A stretch of 64,000 bases of DNA from CALXXL01 sp034926605 (GTDB taxonomy: Bacteria; Verrucomicrobiota; Lentisphaeria; Victivallales; Victivallaceae), in NCBI GenBank assembly GCA_034926605.1, contig JAYFQV010000013.1, positions 124,001-188,000 of the forward strand. The letters are read 5' to 3'. Under the pieces are notes generated by a model, which did no database searches, was not told the origin of the DNA, and saw nothing but the letters and a program-made list of their open reading frames with translations. A program made the position numbers and the translations under genes. This document shows, piece after piece, positions 47,829 through 57,213 of the stretch (position 1 is its first letter; each line of letters begins with the position of its first letter).

Positions 47829-49499
47829 TCAGGCCTCCTCCCAAAGTTCGCCGGTGACGGAATGGCGGCGCAGGGTGTCGCGTTTGACCTTGCCGGAGAA
47901 GGTCTTCGGCAGCGAATTGACGAATTCTATCTCGCGCGGATACTTGTACGGCGCCGTGACCCGCTTGGCATGGTTCTGAATGTCCTTGATCAATGTTTCG
48001 GTCGGATCGAAACCGATGTTCAGTATGATGTAGGCCTTGACCCGGGTGCCGCGCAGCACGTCCGGCACACCGATCACGGCGGCCTCGCGCACCGCCGGGT
48101 GCTTCAGCAGCGCATCCTCCACCTCGGCTGGGCCGATACGATAGCCGGAGCTCTTGATGATGTCGTCGGTGCGGCCGATGAACCAGAAGTAGCCGTCGGC
48201 ATCCCTTCTGGCCTTGTCTCCGGTGAAATAGTAGCCGCTCTGAAAGCTTTCGGCGTTGGCCTCGGGATTGCGCAGATATTCGACCAGCAAACCGGGCGGC
48301 GGCGGATCGAGCCTGACCGCAATGCGCCCCTCCTCGCCCACCGGAACCTCGTCGAAACTTTCGTCTTCCAGCAGCCGGATGTCCCAGTACGGACTGGCCT
48401 TGCCCATCGACCCGGCTTTTACTTTGTCATGCCGGAAGCAGCCGATCATGCACGGAGTCTCGGTCTGCCCGAATCCCTCGTGAATAGTGAGCCCGGTGCC
48501 CTCGCGCCACAGCCGGACGGTTTCCGGATGCAGCGGCTCGCCGGCGGCGGTGCAATGCCGCAGTTCGCCGAGGTCGAAGTTGGCCAGCGCGTCAAGCACC
48601 AGCATGCGGTAAGCCGTCGGCGGCGCGCAGAAACTGGTGACGCCGTATTTCTGGAGCAGGAACAGCACTTCGTCCGGATTGAACTTGCCGCGGAAGTCAT
48701 ACACAAACAGACAGGCTCCGCACAGCCATTGTCCGAAGTAGTTGCTCCAGATGTGCTTGCCCCATCCGGTGTCGGTTATCACATAATGCAGGTCGTTGGG
48801 GCCCAGCCCCTGCCATAATTTGGCGGTTATCATGTGCGCCAGCGGCAGCGCATGGTTGTGCAGCACCAGTTTGGGGGACTTGGTACCGCTGGTGAAGATC
48901 ATCAGCAGCGGATCGGTGGAAAGAGTCTGCACCTTGGTCTGGGTCAATACATGATGCCTGGCAAGCGGCGACCGCCCGGAGACAACGTCCTGATAGGCGA
49001 CCCAGCCAGACCGTTGGCCGTCGATCAGAATGCGCTCGCACAAGGTCGGGCAGTCGTCGAATATCGCGTCGAATTTCGGCGCGTTCTCCTGATCGGTTAT
49101 AATCATCTTGAAGCGGCCGACCGCCATCCGCTTACGGAGGTCGTCGCTGGTGAGCAGACAGGGAGACGGACACTGCACCGCCCCCAGCTTGATCAACGCC
49201 AGCGAAAAAATCCACCATTCCGGCACTCTCGGCAGCATTATCATCACCGGATCGCCCTTGCCGATGCCGTGGCGCAGCAGCAGATTGGCGGCCTGGTTGG
49301 AAAGTATGCTCATATCATAGAACGTGAAGCGCCGCTCTTCCCCTCGCTGATTCACCCACAGCATCGCCTGCTTGTTCCGGTTGGTCTCGGCCATCCGGTC
49401 GATATAATCGTAGGCGAAGTTGTAATATTTGGGGATGCTGATTTCAAAACCATCGCGCGCGTTCGGAATCTGACGGGGATCGGCCGCATTGTCGCTCAT
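47829..49499 (-). CDS. AMP-forming acyl-CoA/acetyl-CoA synthetase
   Basis: A 556-aa ANL-superfamily ligase. The AMP-binding loop LLMIFTSGTKSPKLVLH, the HEGFGQTET motif, GKASPYWDIRLL, and the C-terminal SSGYRIGPAEVEDALLKHP and LPKTFSGKVKRDTLR with the adenylating Lys are present. Length and N-terminus (YYNFAYDYIDRMAE) resemble the medium-chain (ACSM) group. It activates short or medium acids. First gene of the operon with nadE and the DMT transporter. Confidence 0.9.
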   Translation of the reverse strand: MSDNAADPRQIPNARDGFEISIPKYYNFAYDYIDRMAETNRNKQAMLWVNQRGEERRFTFYDMSILSNQAANLLLRHGIGKGDPVMIMLPRVPEWWIFSLALIKLGAVQCPSPCLLTSDDLRKRMAVGRFKMIITDQENAPKFDAIFDDCPTLCERILIDGQRSGWVAYQDVVSGRSPLARHHVLTQTKVQTLSTDPLLMIFTSGTKSPKLVLHNHALPLAHMITAKLWQGLGPNDLHYVITDTGWGKHIWSNYFGQWLCGACLFVYDFRGKFNPDEVLFLLQKYGVTSFCAPPTAYRMLVLDALANFDLGELRHCTAAGEPLHPETVRLWREGTGLTIHEGFGQTETPCMIGCFRHDKVKAGSMGKASPYWDIRLLEDESFDEVPVGEEGRIAVRLDPPPPGLLVEYLRNPEANAESFQSGYYFTGDKARRDADGYFWFIGRTDDIIKSSGYRIGPAEVEDALLKHPAVREAAVIGVPDVLRGTRVKAYIILNIGFDPTETLIKDIQNHAKRVTAPYKYPREIEFVNSLPKTFSGKVKRDTLRRHSVTGELWEEA

Positions 49500-49566
49500 T
49501 TTCCCAAGTATTTCCTCAGTTTAGGTTGTTTTGACAAATATAGCGTTTATAATAGCCCCGGACAAA

Positions 49567-50619
49567 TTATTTTTCAAGGCCGGCCGGTGATTTTTGCTCC
49601 GAATTGCGGGCGGCCAGCCGGAGCTGTCCGCAGGCGGCATCGCGGTCGGCCCCGCGCTCCAGCCTCAAGGTGGCGTGGGCCTTGGCCGCAAGCAGCCGTT
49701 CAAGAAACGCTTTTATCCTGGCCCGCGGCGGCCGCTTGAATCCGGAACCGGTGGGATTGTAGCCGATCAGGTTGATCTTGCAGCAATGTTTTCTTGCCAG
49801 CCGCGCCAGGTCGTCGGCACATCTGAACGAGTCGTTGATGCCGTCCAGCAGGGTGTATTCCAATGTCACCATTCTTCCGGCGTGCTCCCGGTAGAAATCG
49901 ACATCCGCCATGATTTCGGCCACCGGACGGCGCAGCGCCGGCGGGATTATTTTGGCGCGGGTCTCGTCGTCGGGAGCATGCAAAGACACCGCAAGATTGT
50001 ATTCCCTCCCCAGCTCCGCCAGCTTGCGTATGCCGCCCTTGACCCCGCTGGTGGAAACCGTTATCCGCCGCGGTGACATGCCGATATAATCCTTGCCGGT
50101 CATGAATTCCAGAGTCGAAAACAAATTGGCACAGTTCAGCAGTCCCTCGCCGATCCCCATAAAAACCACGTTGTCCGGCCAGCGGCCGATCTCGGCGGCG
50201 CCGAGGCACAGCTCGGCAAGCATCTCGGAAGCGTCGAGGTTACGCTCCAGCCCGGCCGCGCCGCTGGCGCAGAAAAAGCATCCGACCGGGCACCCCACCT
50301 GAGTGGAAAGACAAAACGTGGTGCGATCTTCGAACGGTATCACCACCATTTCAATATTCGCCCCGTCGCGCAGCTCCAGCAGCAGCTTAACCGTCCCGTC
50401 GGCGGCCTCGCAGCGGCGGCTTACAACGGCCGGGAGACCGCCGAGTTCAGACGCAAGTTTCTCCCGCAACGCCGAAGGCAGCGTGGACATGCCGCCGAAG
50501 TCGAACACGCGGCGCTGCCATAACTGTTCGAGCACCTGACCGGCGCGATAACGCGGCTCCCCCCATTGCGCCATCAGCGCTTCGAGCTCGGCCCGTCCAA
50601 CGGCTGGAAACGCGGTCAT
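49567..50619 (-). CDS. rlmN: RlmN-family 23S rRNA/tRNA adenine-C2 methyltransferase
   Basis: A 350-aa radical SAM methyltransferase. QVGCPVGCFFCASG carries CX3CX2C, VVFMGIGEGLLN the family GEP-like motif, and LIGYNPTGSGF plus the C-terminal Cys (AACGQLRLAARN) complete the RlmN pattern. It methylates A2503 of 23S rRNA and A37 of some tRNAs. Its ATG overlaps the upstream gene's TGA. The long upstream frame to 51,096 is a shadow of that gene. Confidence 0.92.
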   Translation of the reverse strand: MTAFPAVGRAELEALMAQWGEPRYRAGQVLEQLWQRRVFDFGGMSTLPSALREKLASELGGLPAVVSRRCEAADGTVKLLLELRDGANIEMVVIPFEDRTTFCLSTQVGCPVGCFFCASGAAGLERNLDASEMLAELCLGAAEIGRWPDNVVFMGIGEGLLNCANLFSTLEFMTGKDYIGMSPRRITVSTSGVKGGIRKLAELGREYNLAVSLHAPDDETRAKIIPPALRRPVAEIMADVDFYREHAGRMVTLEYTLLDGINDSFRCADDLARLARKHCCKINLIGYNPTGSGFKRPPRARIKAFLERLLAAKAHATLRLERGADRDAACGQLRLAARNSEQKSPAGLEK

Positions 50620-52268
50620 GGCGCGGCCTCCGGTTCCGGTATCAGAGTACCGCAATATATCTGGAGCGATTTTTCGTCCGCGCTGGCATCCACCAGCTTG
50701 GTGTCCGCCAACTTCACCCATGCGCGTTCCGGCAGCTGCGGGAACCCGGTGGAAAGCAGATACACTTCCGGTTCTGTCGGCGATATCGCCGACAGGTCGG
50801 TAATACTCGTCACCGGAAGCCCCAGATAGAAACATTCTCCGTAAAGCCCGGCAATGTTCAATTTGTAAAGACGTTCGACATCGCGGTCTTTCAGCGCCGT
50901 ATGCAGCGCCTCCGCCAAGCGGCGTTTCGGCTGCTTCTGCGCGGAATACGGCCGCGAAACCGCCCAGAAGAACAACATGGCGGCCAGCATCACCAGCGAA
51001 ACCTCGATCCACAGCGGCGTCCTTGCACCGCGCCACAAAAGGAACACTCCGATCCCGGCGATCAGCCCGCCGTAGACCACGCCGACAGTCATGCACATGG
51101 GGGAGTTCCGGAACACCAGCATCTCGCGTCCGACGCCGAAGTAATTGAACACCGGTTCGATCACCTCGTTGCCGGTCAGGAAAAACGCCGCCGTCCCCAC
51201 GCCCAGCACCACCGCCACATACGGCAGCCCCTGAAGCAGCCTTCGGTAGAATTTGCCGTGCCGGCGCATCAGCAGATTATAGTTTATGCCGATGAGGATC
51301 GACAACGCCGGCATCAACAGCGCGATGTCGCGAACATCGGTGAACGGGCTGAACCACAACAGGAAGAAAGTGGATATGACCAGCGTACGCAGAAAACGGC
51401 TGAACACCGGCGCCGGATCCAGCGGCCGGTAAGACGCGCAGAAAACCGGCCATGCCGCCAGGCTCCACGGCAGAAGCCGCCACACCGCGTCAAACGGAAA
51501 AGTCCACAGATGGGAGTGGTAACCGCCGAAATCGGTGTCGATGAAGGCCAGCCGCCCCCGAATCGACGTTTCCGCAAAATACGGCGCCAAATAGGCCGTC
51601 ACCGCCAGCACGATCAGCACCGCGCCCGCCGCCGCGCCCGGTTTGCGCAGTTTCTGCGGCACCGAAAGCGGACGGCGCATGAATATGAACGGAAAAGCAA
51701 AATACAGCAGCGCCGGAAACCCCGCGGTCAGAAATGCCAGAACCGCGAAAGCCGCCGCCGCCATCCATGCCAGATTCGGCCGGTTGTAATGCTGCCACAG
51801 CGTAAACCATATGAACTGCCCGCCGGTAACGAAGAAGATCATCGCCATCTCGGGGTAGCCGTCCAGCGTTTTCTCCATAACGATATTGCCGGTGATCCAT
51901 GCCGCCGCCGCCACCGCGCCGCACCCCAGCCCGGCCGCGCTGCGGCCAAGCAGAAACACCCACAGCGCCACCCCGAAACACGGCAGCACCGAGAGCAGCC
52001 GCAGAGCAAATTCCATCGGCACCCCCAGCCAGTACAAAAGCCGCACCGCGGCCGGATAAAGCGGATAGCCGGAACCGAGCAGTTCGCCGTGGGCGCGTAT
52101 CGCCAGCGACGGAAGATTCAACTCCAGCGCCTCGGCCGCGTTAAGCCCCTCCTGCCAATAGAGCTCCTTCATTCCTATCTGCCACGGCTGGAACACCAGC
52201 AGAAACAACGCAGCCAGAAAGAGCACCACGGTCAGGGTATTCGGCACGGATTCCTCGTAGCGAGCCAT
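50616..52268 (-). CDS. PMT/ArnT-like membrane glycosyltransferase
   Basis: A 550-aa protein with about eleven membrane segments and an ArnT/PMT-type first loop (YWQEGLNAAEALELNLP, GELLGSGYPLYP). The family transfers sugars from polyprenyl phosphate to lipid or protein outside the membrane. A C-terminal soluble part ends the protein (RDVERLYKLNIAGLYGE...). The ATG at 52268 follows AAGGTGG. It is translationally coupled to rlmN. Confidence 0.75.
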   Translation of the reverse strand: MARYEESVPNTLTVVLFLAALFLLVFQPWQIGMKELYWQEGLNAAEALELNLPSLAIRAHGELLGSGYPLYPAAVRLLYWLGVPMEFALRLLSVLPCFGVALWVFLLGRSAAGLGCGAVAAAAWITGNIVMEKTLDGYPEMAMIFFVTGGQFIWFTLWQHYNRPNLAWMAAAAFAVLAFLTAGFPALLYFAFPFIFMRRPLSVPQKLRKPGAAAGAVLIVLAVTAYLAPYFAETSIRGRLAFIDTDFGGYHSHLWTFPFDAVWRLLPWSLAAWPVFCASYRPLDPAPVFSRFLRTLVISTFFLLWFSPFTDVRDIALLMPALSILIGINYNLLMRRHGKFYRRLLQGLPYVAVVLGVGTAAFFLTGNEVIEPVFNYFGVGREMLVFRNSPMCMTVGVVYGGLIAGIGVFLLWRGARTPLWIEVSLVMLAAMLFFWAVSRPYSAQKQPKRRLAEALHTALKDRDVERLYKLNIAGLYGECFYLGLPVTSITDLSAISPTEPEVYLLSTGFPQLPERAWVKLADTKLVDASADEKSLQIYCGTLIPEPEAAP

Positions 52269-52440
52269 GAAAACCACCTTGACTTTTAATTTGCAATGAG
52301 TTTAATATACCACCGCTGGCGGAAAAAGCAAAGAGAAACCGCCGCGGCTCACGCGCCTGCCGCCGCGTACGCAAATACCGGCGAGGACCGGCGTTACAGC
52401 CGGATGGCCGGTAAAACCATATTATTTTGCCCATTGCGAT

Positions 52441-52469
52441 TTGATTTTCACGACTTTCCGATGTATAAT
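52441..52469 (+). promoter_or_regulatory. ferredoxin promoter
   Basis: TTGATT (52441-52446), a 17-bp spacer and TATAAT (52464-52469), about 43 bp before the ferredoxin ATG. Divergent from the glycosyltransferase. Confidence 0.75.
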
Positions 52470-52512
52470 ATATGGCATTGAACGTCATCAACCCAATATG
52501 GAGATTAAAAAA

Positions 52513-52686
52513 ATGGCTGCTAAAATCAATTCCGAAAGCTGCATCGGCTGCGGCGCCTGTGTGGACTCCTGCCCGGTCAGCGCGATCGCCATGGACGGCG
52601 ACAAGGCGAAGATCAACGCCGACGAGTGCATCGATTGCGGTTCCTGCGTGGGCGAATGCCCGCAGGAAGCGATCACCCTCGGTTAA
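52513..52686 (+). CDS. 2[4Fe-4S] ferredoxin
   Basis: A 57-aa clostridial-type ferredoxin. The two cluster motifs are CIGCGACVDSCP and CIDCGSCVGECP, with pseudo-twofold symmetry. It carries electrons for anaerobic metabolism, possibly to hydrogenase. The start at 52513 is chosen because GGAG lies upstream; an earlier in-frame ATG at 52498 contains that site. Confidence 0.95.
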   Translation: MAAKINSESCIGCGACVDSCPVSAIAMDGDKAKINADECIDCGSCVGECPQEAITLG

Positions 52687-52708
52687 CCGGGGCGGATTGC
52701 TCGTTTCA

Positions 52709-52751
52709 AAACCCGGACTCAACAATTTGCTGTTGACGTTCGGGTTTTTTG
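52709..52751 (+). terminator. ferredoxin terminator
   Basis: ACCCG ... TCAACA pairs with TGTTGA ... CGGGT in a long hairpin, followed by a T run (52745-52750). Confidence 0.85.
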
Positions 52752-52770
52752 TGCGGATCCGACACCGATC

Positions 52771-54102
52771 ATGAAAAAGCTGTTAGCCATAACCATCATG
52801 TCAGCCCTGGCGGGCGGATTAGCGGCCGACGAGAACCGCGAAAACCGTATCACGCCGGTGGTGTTGTGCATCAATAAAGTGATGCCGTCGGTGGTCAACC
52901 TGTCGGCCGAAAGGTTGATGCCGGCCGGGTCGGATGATGAGCTGCCTTTCGCCACCGCCCACGAACCGGCCATGAACAAAACGGAGTATTCCCTGGGTTC
53001 CGGCTGTGTGGTTGACCCCAACGGCCTGGTGCTGACCAACGCGCATGTGATATTCCGGGCCGCAAAAGTTCTGGTGACGCTCAGCAACGGCGGCCGCTAC
53101 TGGGCCGACGTGATCGCCAGCGACAACTACAACGACCTGGCGTTGCTACGGATAAACGGCCTCATCTCGCCGCTGAAACCGGTGCCGATGGCGGAGCCGG
53201 GAGACCTGATCCTGGGCGAACCGGTGATCATAGTGGGCAACCCCTACGGGCTGGGCGGCACCATTGTGGAAGGCATCCTCAGCGCGATCAACCGCCGCAT
53301 ATCGGTAAACGACGTTGTGGTATTCGACGACCTCCTGCAGACCGACGCCTCCGTCCACCCCGGCAACTCCGGCGCGCCGCTGCTGAACATCAACGGCGAA
53401 ATGATCGGCATGTCGCTGGCCAATTTACAGGACGCCCCCGGCATCAGTTTCGCCCTGCCCCAGCAGCGCATTTCGGACGCGCTCGGCATGTGGCTTATAC
53501 CGGAACGTTTCCGCGACGTGTCCCTGGGGCTGATACCCGCAGTGCGACGCGAGGAAAGCGGTGAACTGGTTTTCTATATCAGGGAAGTCCTTCCCGACTC
53601 CCCCGCCGCACGCGCCGGATTGCGCGCCGGCATGACCATAAGCCATCTCAACGGCAAACTGCTCGAACACGACATAACCTGCATATCCGGCGCTCTGTGG
53701 AAAATCGCCGCCGGAGACACGATAACCCTGGTCAGCAACTCCGACACATACACCATCACCGCCGAACCCCTGAAAAATCAGGACTGGCGGCAACTGGCAA
53801 AGCTCAAGCTGGGATTGTCGCTGCTTAAACTCACCCCGGAAATGGCCGAGGCGCTGAACTATCCGGACATGGATGCGCTGGTGGTGTCATCTCCTCCGGC
53901 CAACGCCGGCGTCGGCCGCGGAGATATTCTGATCCAGCTTGGCGACGCCGCCATCAACACCCCGGACGATCTTGCGCGGGTATTGAACAACGTCAGGTAC
54001 GGCAAAGAGATGCGTGCGGTTTTCTTCGAGTATATCCCGGGTACGCGCCCGGCCCAGTTCAAGCGTAAAACCGTGGTGCTTTCGGTCAACAAAAAGCCGT
54101 GA
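52771..54102 (+). CDS. HtrA/DegP-like periplasmic serine protease
   Basis: A 443-aa protein with a signal peptide (MKKLLAITIMSALAGGLAA). The trypsin-like domain has His92 (LTNAHVIF), Asp122 (NDLALLRI) and Ser200 (HPGNSGAPL). One PDZ-like domain follows (DSPAARAGLRAGMTISHLNG) and a second near the end (PPANAGVGRGDILIQLGD). It degrades or refolds damaged envelope proteins. Its end overlaps the convergent PP2C gene by 17 bp. Confidence 0.92.
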   Translation: MKKLLAITIMSALAGGLAADENRENRITPVVLCINKVMPSVVNLSAERLMPAGSDDELPFATAHEPAMNKTEYSLGSGCVVDPNGLVLTNAHVIFRAAKVLVTLSNGGRYWADVIASDNYNDLALLRINGLISPLKPVPMAEPGDLILGEPVIIVGNPYGLGGTIVEGILSAINRRISVNDVVVFDDLLQTDASVHPGNSGAPLLNINGEMIGMSLANLQDAPGISFALPQQRISDALGMWLIPERFRDVSLGLIPAVRREESGELVFYIREVLPDSPAARAGLRAGMTISHLNGKLLEHDITCISGALWKIAAGDTITLVSNSDTYTITAEPLKNQDWRQLAKLKLGLSLLKLTPEMAEALNYPDMDALVVSSPPANAGVGRGDILIQLGDAAINTPDDLARVLNNVRYGKEMRAVFFEYIPGTRPAQFKRKTVVLSVNKKP

Positions 54103-54859
54103 CGACAGTCACGTTGTCGCGCCCCCCGGCGGCGAGCGCGGCGCATACCAGCTGCTCGTTTACCAGCCGCGGATCGGCCGACTCCGTCAGAACCGCTTCG
54201 ATTTCATCGTCCGGCACCATGCCGGTAAGCCCGTCGCTGCAAAGCATGATGCGCTGGAACGCACGGCGTTCGAAGCAGCATAGGGCGGGCGAAACCCGCG
54301 AGGCAGGTCCAACCGCCTTGTTTATAATGTTAGACTGCGGCAGATTTTCCCCGCAGCATTCGCCGCCGCGCGCGATCATCGCGGCGCGCAGGGTATGGTC
54401 GCAGGTAAGCTGGCGCAGACCGGTGCGGCACAGCCCGTAACAGCGGCTGTCGCCGGCGTTGGCCACCAGCAGCGCGTGGGGGGTGATCACCGCCGCCACC
54501 ACCGTACACCCCATTGGCCGCGACTGCGGCGAAAGGCTGTTGATCCGGTAGATCGCGGTATTGGCGCTCTCGATCATCCACTCCAGAAAATCGCGCATGG
54601 TCGCGGTATCCTCCCGGGTGCCGGCGCGATTCTTTTTCCATTCCCGCGCCATAACGTCGCAACACATCGAGCTGGCCACCTCGCCGTGGGCGTGGCCGCC
54701 GATGCCGTCGGCAACCACCAGCAGGGCGTTGCGGTCTCCGGGAGAATACTGGAAAACGTAGCTGTCCTCATTGTTGGAGCGCACTAGCCCCACATTACTT
54801 TCACCGGCGATGCGCATATGCCGGCCGGACCACGGCCAAAGGATCGAAAGATCGATCAT
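54086..54859 (-). CDS. PP2C-type protein phosphatase
   Basis: A 257-aa protein with PP2C motifs: GLVRSNNEDSYVF, VVADGIGGHAHGE (metal-binding Asp-Gly), VVAAVITPHALLVANAGDSRCYGL in parts and MLCSDGLTGMVPDDEI, GGRDNVTVV. It dephosphorylates Ser/Thr on proteins. The start at 54859 has GAGG upstream. No partner kinase gene is in the window. Confidence 0.92.
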   Translation of the reverse strand: MIDLSILWPWSGRHMRIAGESNVGLVRSNNEDSYVFQYSPGDRNALLVVADGIGGHAHGEVASSMCCDVMAREWKKNRAGTREDTATMRDFLEWMIESANTAIYRINSLSPQSRPMGCTVVAAVITPHALLVANAGDSRCYGLCRTGLRQLTCDHTLRAAMIARGGECCGENLPQSNIINKAVGPASRVSPALCCFERRAFQRIMLCSDGLTGMVPDDEIEAVLTESADPRLVNEQLVCAALAAGGRDNVTVVTAFC

Positions 54860-55085
54860 CTAATCCTCATATTGTATTGGAAAACACCTGATAATCACAC
54901 AACCAAAACTTAGCACCAATTTTTTTTTTGGCAACAAAAATTGTGAATATCTTCTTGATTTTTTAATATTGGCGTGCTTCTGTATAGAAGGAAATAGCCG
55001 GGGAGAGCCCTCCCCGACGAGCCACAGTTTTTTCGCATGATGAAATAAGAACGTTGAACATACGTATAACCAAAGGAGATACCGA

Positions 55086-57101
55086 ATGAAATCAACGGAA
55101 ATCAAAAACTTCGTCATCGCCGGGCACAGTGGAGCCGGAAAGAGCTCGCTGTGCGAACAAATGCTGTTCAAGGCCAAGACAACCGACCGCCTCGGGTCAA
55201 TCGAAGCCAAGACAACCGTTTCGGATTATGCTCCCGACGAACGCGAAAAACTTTCAAGCATTTATGCCAGCGTGCTGAACTGTGAGTGGCGCAACAAGCA
55301 CTTTTTCTTTATAGACACCCCCGGCTATGCCGAATACGTCGGTGAACCGGTTGCCGCCATTAGCGTTGCCGACGCCGCGCTGGTGGTGATCGACGCCATC
55401 GACGGCCCGCAGTTCGGCACCGCCAAAGCCTGGAAACTGGCCCGCGAGGCCGCCATGCCGCGCATGGCCTTCGTCAACCGTATGGACAAAGACCGCGCCG
55501 ATTTCGCCGCTACTCTCGAACTCATGCGCCGCAACCACGGCAAAAGCGTGATCATCCCGGTCACCTACCCGGTCGGCAACGCCGCCGATTTCACCGGAGT
55601 GGTCAACGTGCTGTTCGACAATGACGTTCCTTCCGAAATCGCCGACGCTGTGGCCGAATGCCGCGGCCTGCTGATGGACGCGATTGCCGAGACCGACGAA
55701 GACCTGATGATGCGCTATCTGGATGGAGAAACCATCCCCGAAGACGAAGTCCGCGCCGGGCTGAAAGCCGCGGTAAAAGCATGCAAGGTCATCCCGGTCT
55801 TCGCGGGCAGCAGCACCAAGGACATAGGTGTCACCGAGCTTATGGACGCGATCGCCGACATGTTCCCGGAACCGCTCGACCGCAAGGAACTGAAGCTCGC
55901 GGACGGCGGAACCCAGGCGGTCGGGGAAACCGGCCCCGGCGAGGCGTTTGTATTCAAGGTGGTCAACGACCCGTTCATGGGGCAGCTCGCCTATTTCAAA
56001 GTAGTTACCGGAGTCCTGAAAAGCGACTGCGACGTCACGAATCTGACCACCGGCAACAAGGATCGGCTCGGCTCGCTGCTGACCATCAACGGCAAGAGCC
56101 AGACTCCCGTATCCGAACTGCCGGTCGGCGCCATCGGAGCGGTGGCAAAGCTCAAGGACGCGCACATATCCAACACGCTGTCCATGGACTCCTCCCGGAA
56201 GGAACTCGAACACATAAAGTTCCCCGGCCCGGTCATGAGCTACGCCGTCTCCGCCGCCAAGGCCGGCGAGGATGAAAAGGTTGCCAGCGGCCTGGCCAAG
56301 ATTGCCGAATGCGACCAGACCGTGCACCTCTCGCGCCAGGAGGAAACCCACGAATTCCTGCTCTCCGGCATGGGCGACATCCATTTGGCGAACGTGGTAC
56401 ACAAGCTCAAGGACATCTACAAGGCCGAGGCCGCGCTCGCCACCCCGAAAATTCCCTATCGCGAAACCATCACCTCCTCCGGCGAGGGCCATTACCGCCA
56501 TAAAAAGCAGACCGGCGGCGCCGGTCAGTTCGCCGAAGTCATGCTGAAAATCGAATACAACGAACCCGGTTACGAGTTCGTCAACGCGGTGGTCGGCGGC
56601 AGCATACCCCGCAACTTCATACCGGCGGTGGAAAAAGGCGTGGCCGAGACCCTGGCCAAGGGCCCGCTGGTTGGCTGCACGGTGGAGCGGGTCAAGGTAT
56701 CCATTCTGGACGGCAAATACCATCCGGTGGACTCCAGCGAAATGGCGTTCAAAATCGCGGCCCGCATGGCTTTCCGCGACGCCATGGCCAAGGCTCACCC
56801 GGTTCTGCTCGAACCGATCATGAAAGTCAACATCCATGTTCCGGACTCCAACATGGGCGATGTTTCCGGCGACCTCAACCACAAACGCGGCCGTATCCTC
56901 GGCATGGGAATGGAGGACGGCATGCAGGTGATCCGCGCCGAGATTCCGCTGGCCGAGCTGAGCCGCTACGCCACCGAACTGCGCAGCATGACCCAGGGCA
57001 AAGGTTCCTTCGACATGACGTTCGACCGTTACGAACAGGTTCCGTCCAACGTCGCCAATGAAATCATTGCGAAACATCAAGCCGAACAGGTGGAGGAGTA
57101 A
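55086..57101 (+). CDS. elongation factor G-like GTPase (EF-G2)
   Basis: A 671-aa translational GTPase. G motifs are GHSGAGKSS (G1), DTPGYAEYV (G3) and NRMDKDRAD (G4), followed by EF-G domains II-V (GEAFVFKVVNDPFMGQLAYFKV in parts, GMGDIHLANVVHKLK, VQGGSIPRNFIPAVEKGV-like GGSIPRNFIPAVE, GRILGMG). It lacks the longer domain insert of canonical FusA and resembles EF-G2 paralogues, which support translocation in some conditions. AAAGGAG precedes ATG. The 226 bp upstream hold a GGGGAG/CTCCCC stem (about 54,999-55,016) but no gene. Confidence 0.9.
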   Translation: MKSTEIKNFVIAGHSGAGKSSLCEQMLFKAKTTDRLGSIEAKTTVSDYAPDEREKLSSIYASVLNCEWRNKHFFFIDTPGYAEYVGEPVAAISVADAALVVIDAIDGPQFGTAKAWKLAREAAMPRMAFVNRMDKDRADFAATLELMRRNHGKSVIIPVTYPVGNAADFTGVVNVLFDNDVPSEIADAVAECRGLLMDAIAETDEDLMMRYLDGETIPEDEVRAGLKAAVKACKVIPVFAGSSTKDIGVTELMDAIADMFPEPLDRKELKLADGGTQAVGETGPGEAFVFKVVNDPFMGQLAYFKVVTGVLKSDCDVTNLTTGNKDRLGSLLTINGKSQTPVSELPVGAIGAVAKLKDAHISNTLSMDSSRKELEHIKFPGPVMSYAVSAAKAGEDEKVASGLAKIAECDQTVHLSRQEETHEFLLSGMGDIHLANVVHKLKDIYKAEAALATPKIPYRETITSSGEGHYRHKKQTGGAGQFAEVMLKIEYNEPGYEFVNAVVGGSIPRNFIPAVEKGVAETLAKGPLVGCTVERVKVSILDGKYHPVDSSEMAFKIAARMAFRDAMAKAHPVLLEPIMKVNIHVPDSNMGDVSGDLNHKRGRILGMGMEDGMQVIRAEIPLAELSRYATELRSMTQGKGSFDMTFDRYEQVPSNVANEIIAKHQAEQVEE

Positions 57102-57126
57102 GTTTTATTCCGGAATACCGGACCGG

Positions 57127-57157
57127 GAGCCGTCCTTTCATGGGCGGCTCTTTTTTT
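57127..57157 (+). terminator. EF-G2 terminator
   Basis: GAGCCG (57127-57132) pairs with CGGCTC (57145-57150), followed by seven T. Confidence 0.85.
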
Positions 57158-57176
57158 GTATGTGTTTAAAAATAAG

Positions 57177-57200
57177 CAGGGCCGCTTTGAAGCGGCCCTG
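57177..57200 (-). terminator. hydG terminator
   Basis: CAGGGCCGCTT (57177-57187) pairs exactly with AAGCGGCCCTG (57190-57200). Read leftward it is followed by CTTATTTTTAAA. It lies just past the hydG stop. Confidence 0.7.
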
Positions 57201-57213
57201 TCATAATCGCGGC

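Noticed and set aside
54999..55016. GGGGAG/CTCCCC stem upstream of EF-G2 as a riboswitch or attenuator
   Set aside because: The stem is short and no wider conserved structure or aptamer is recognisable.
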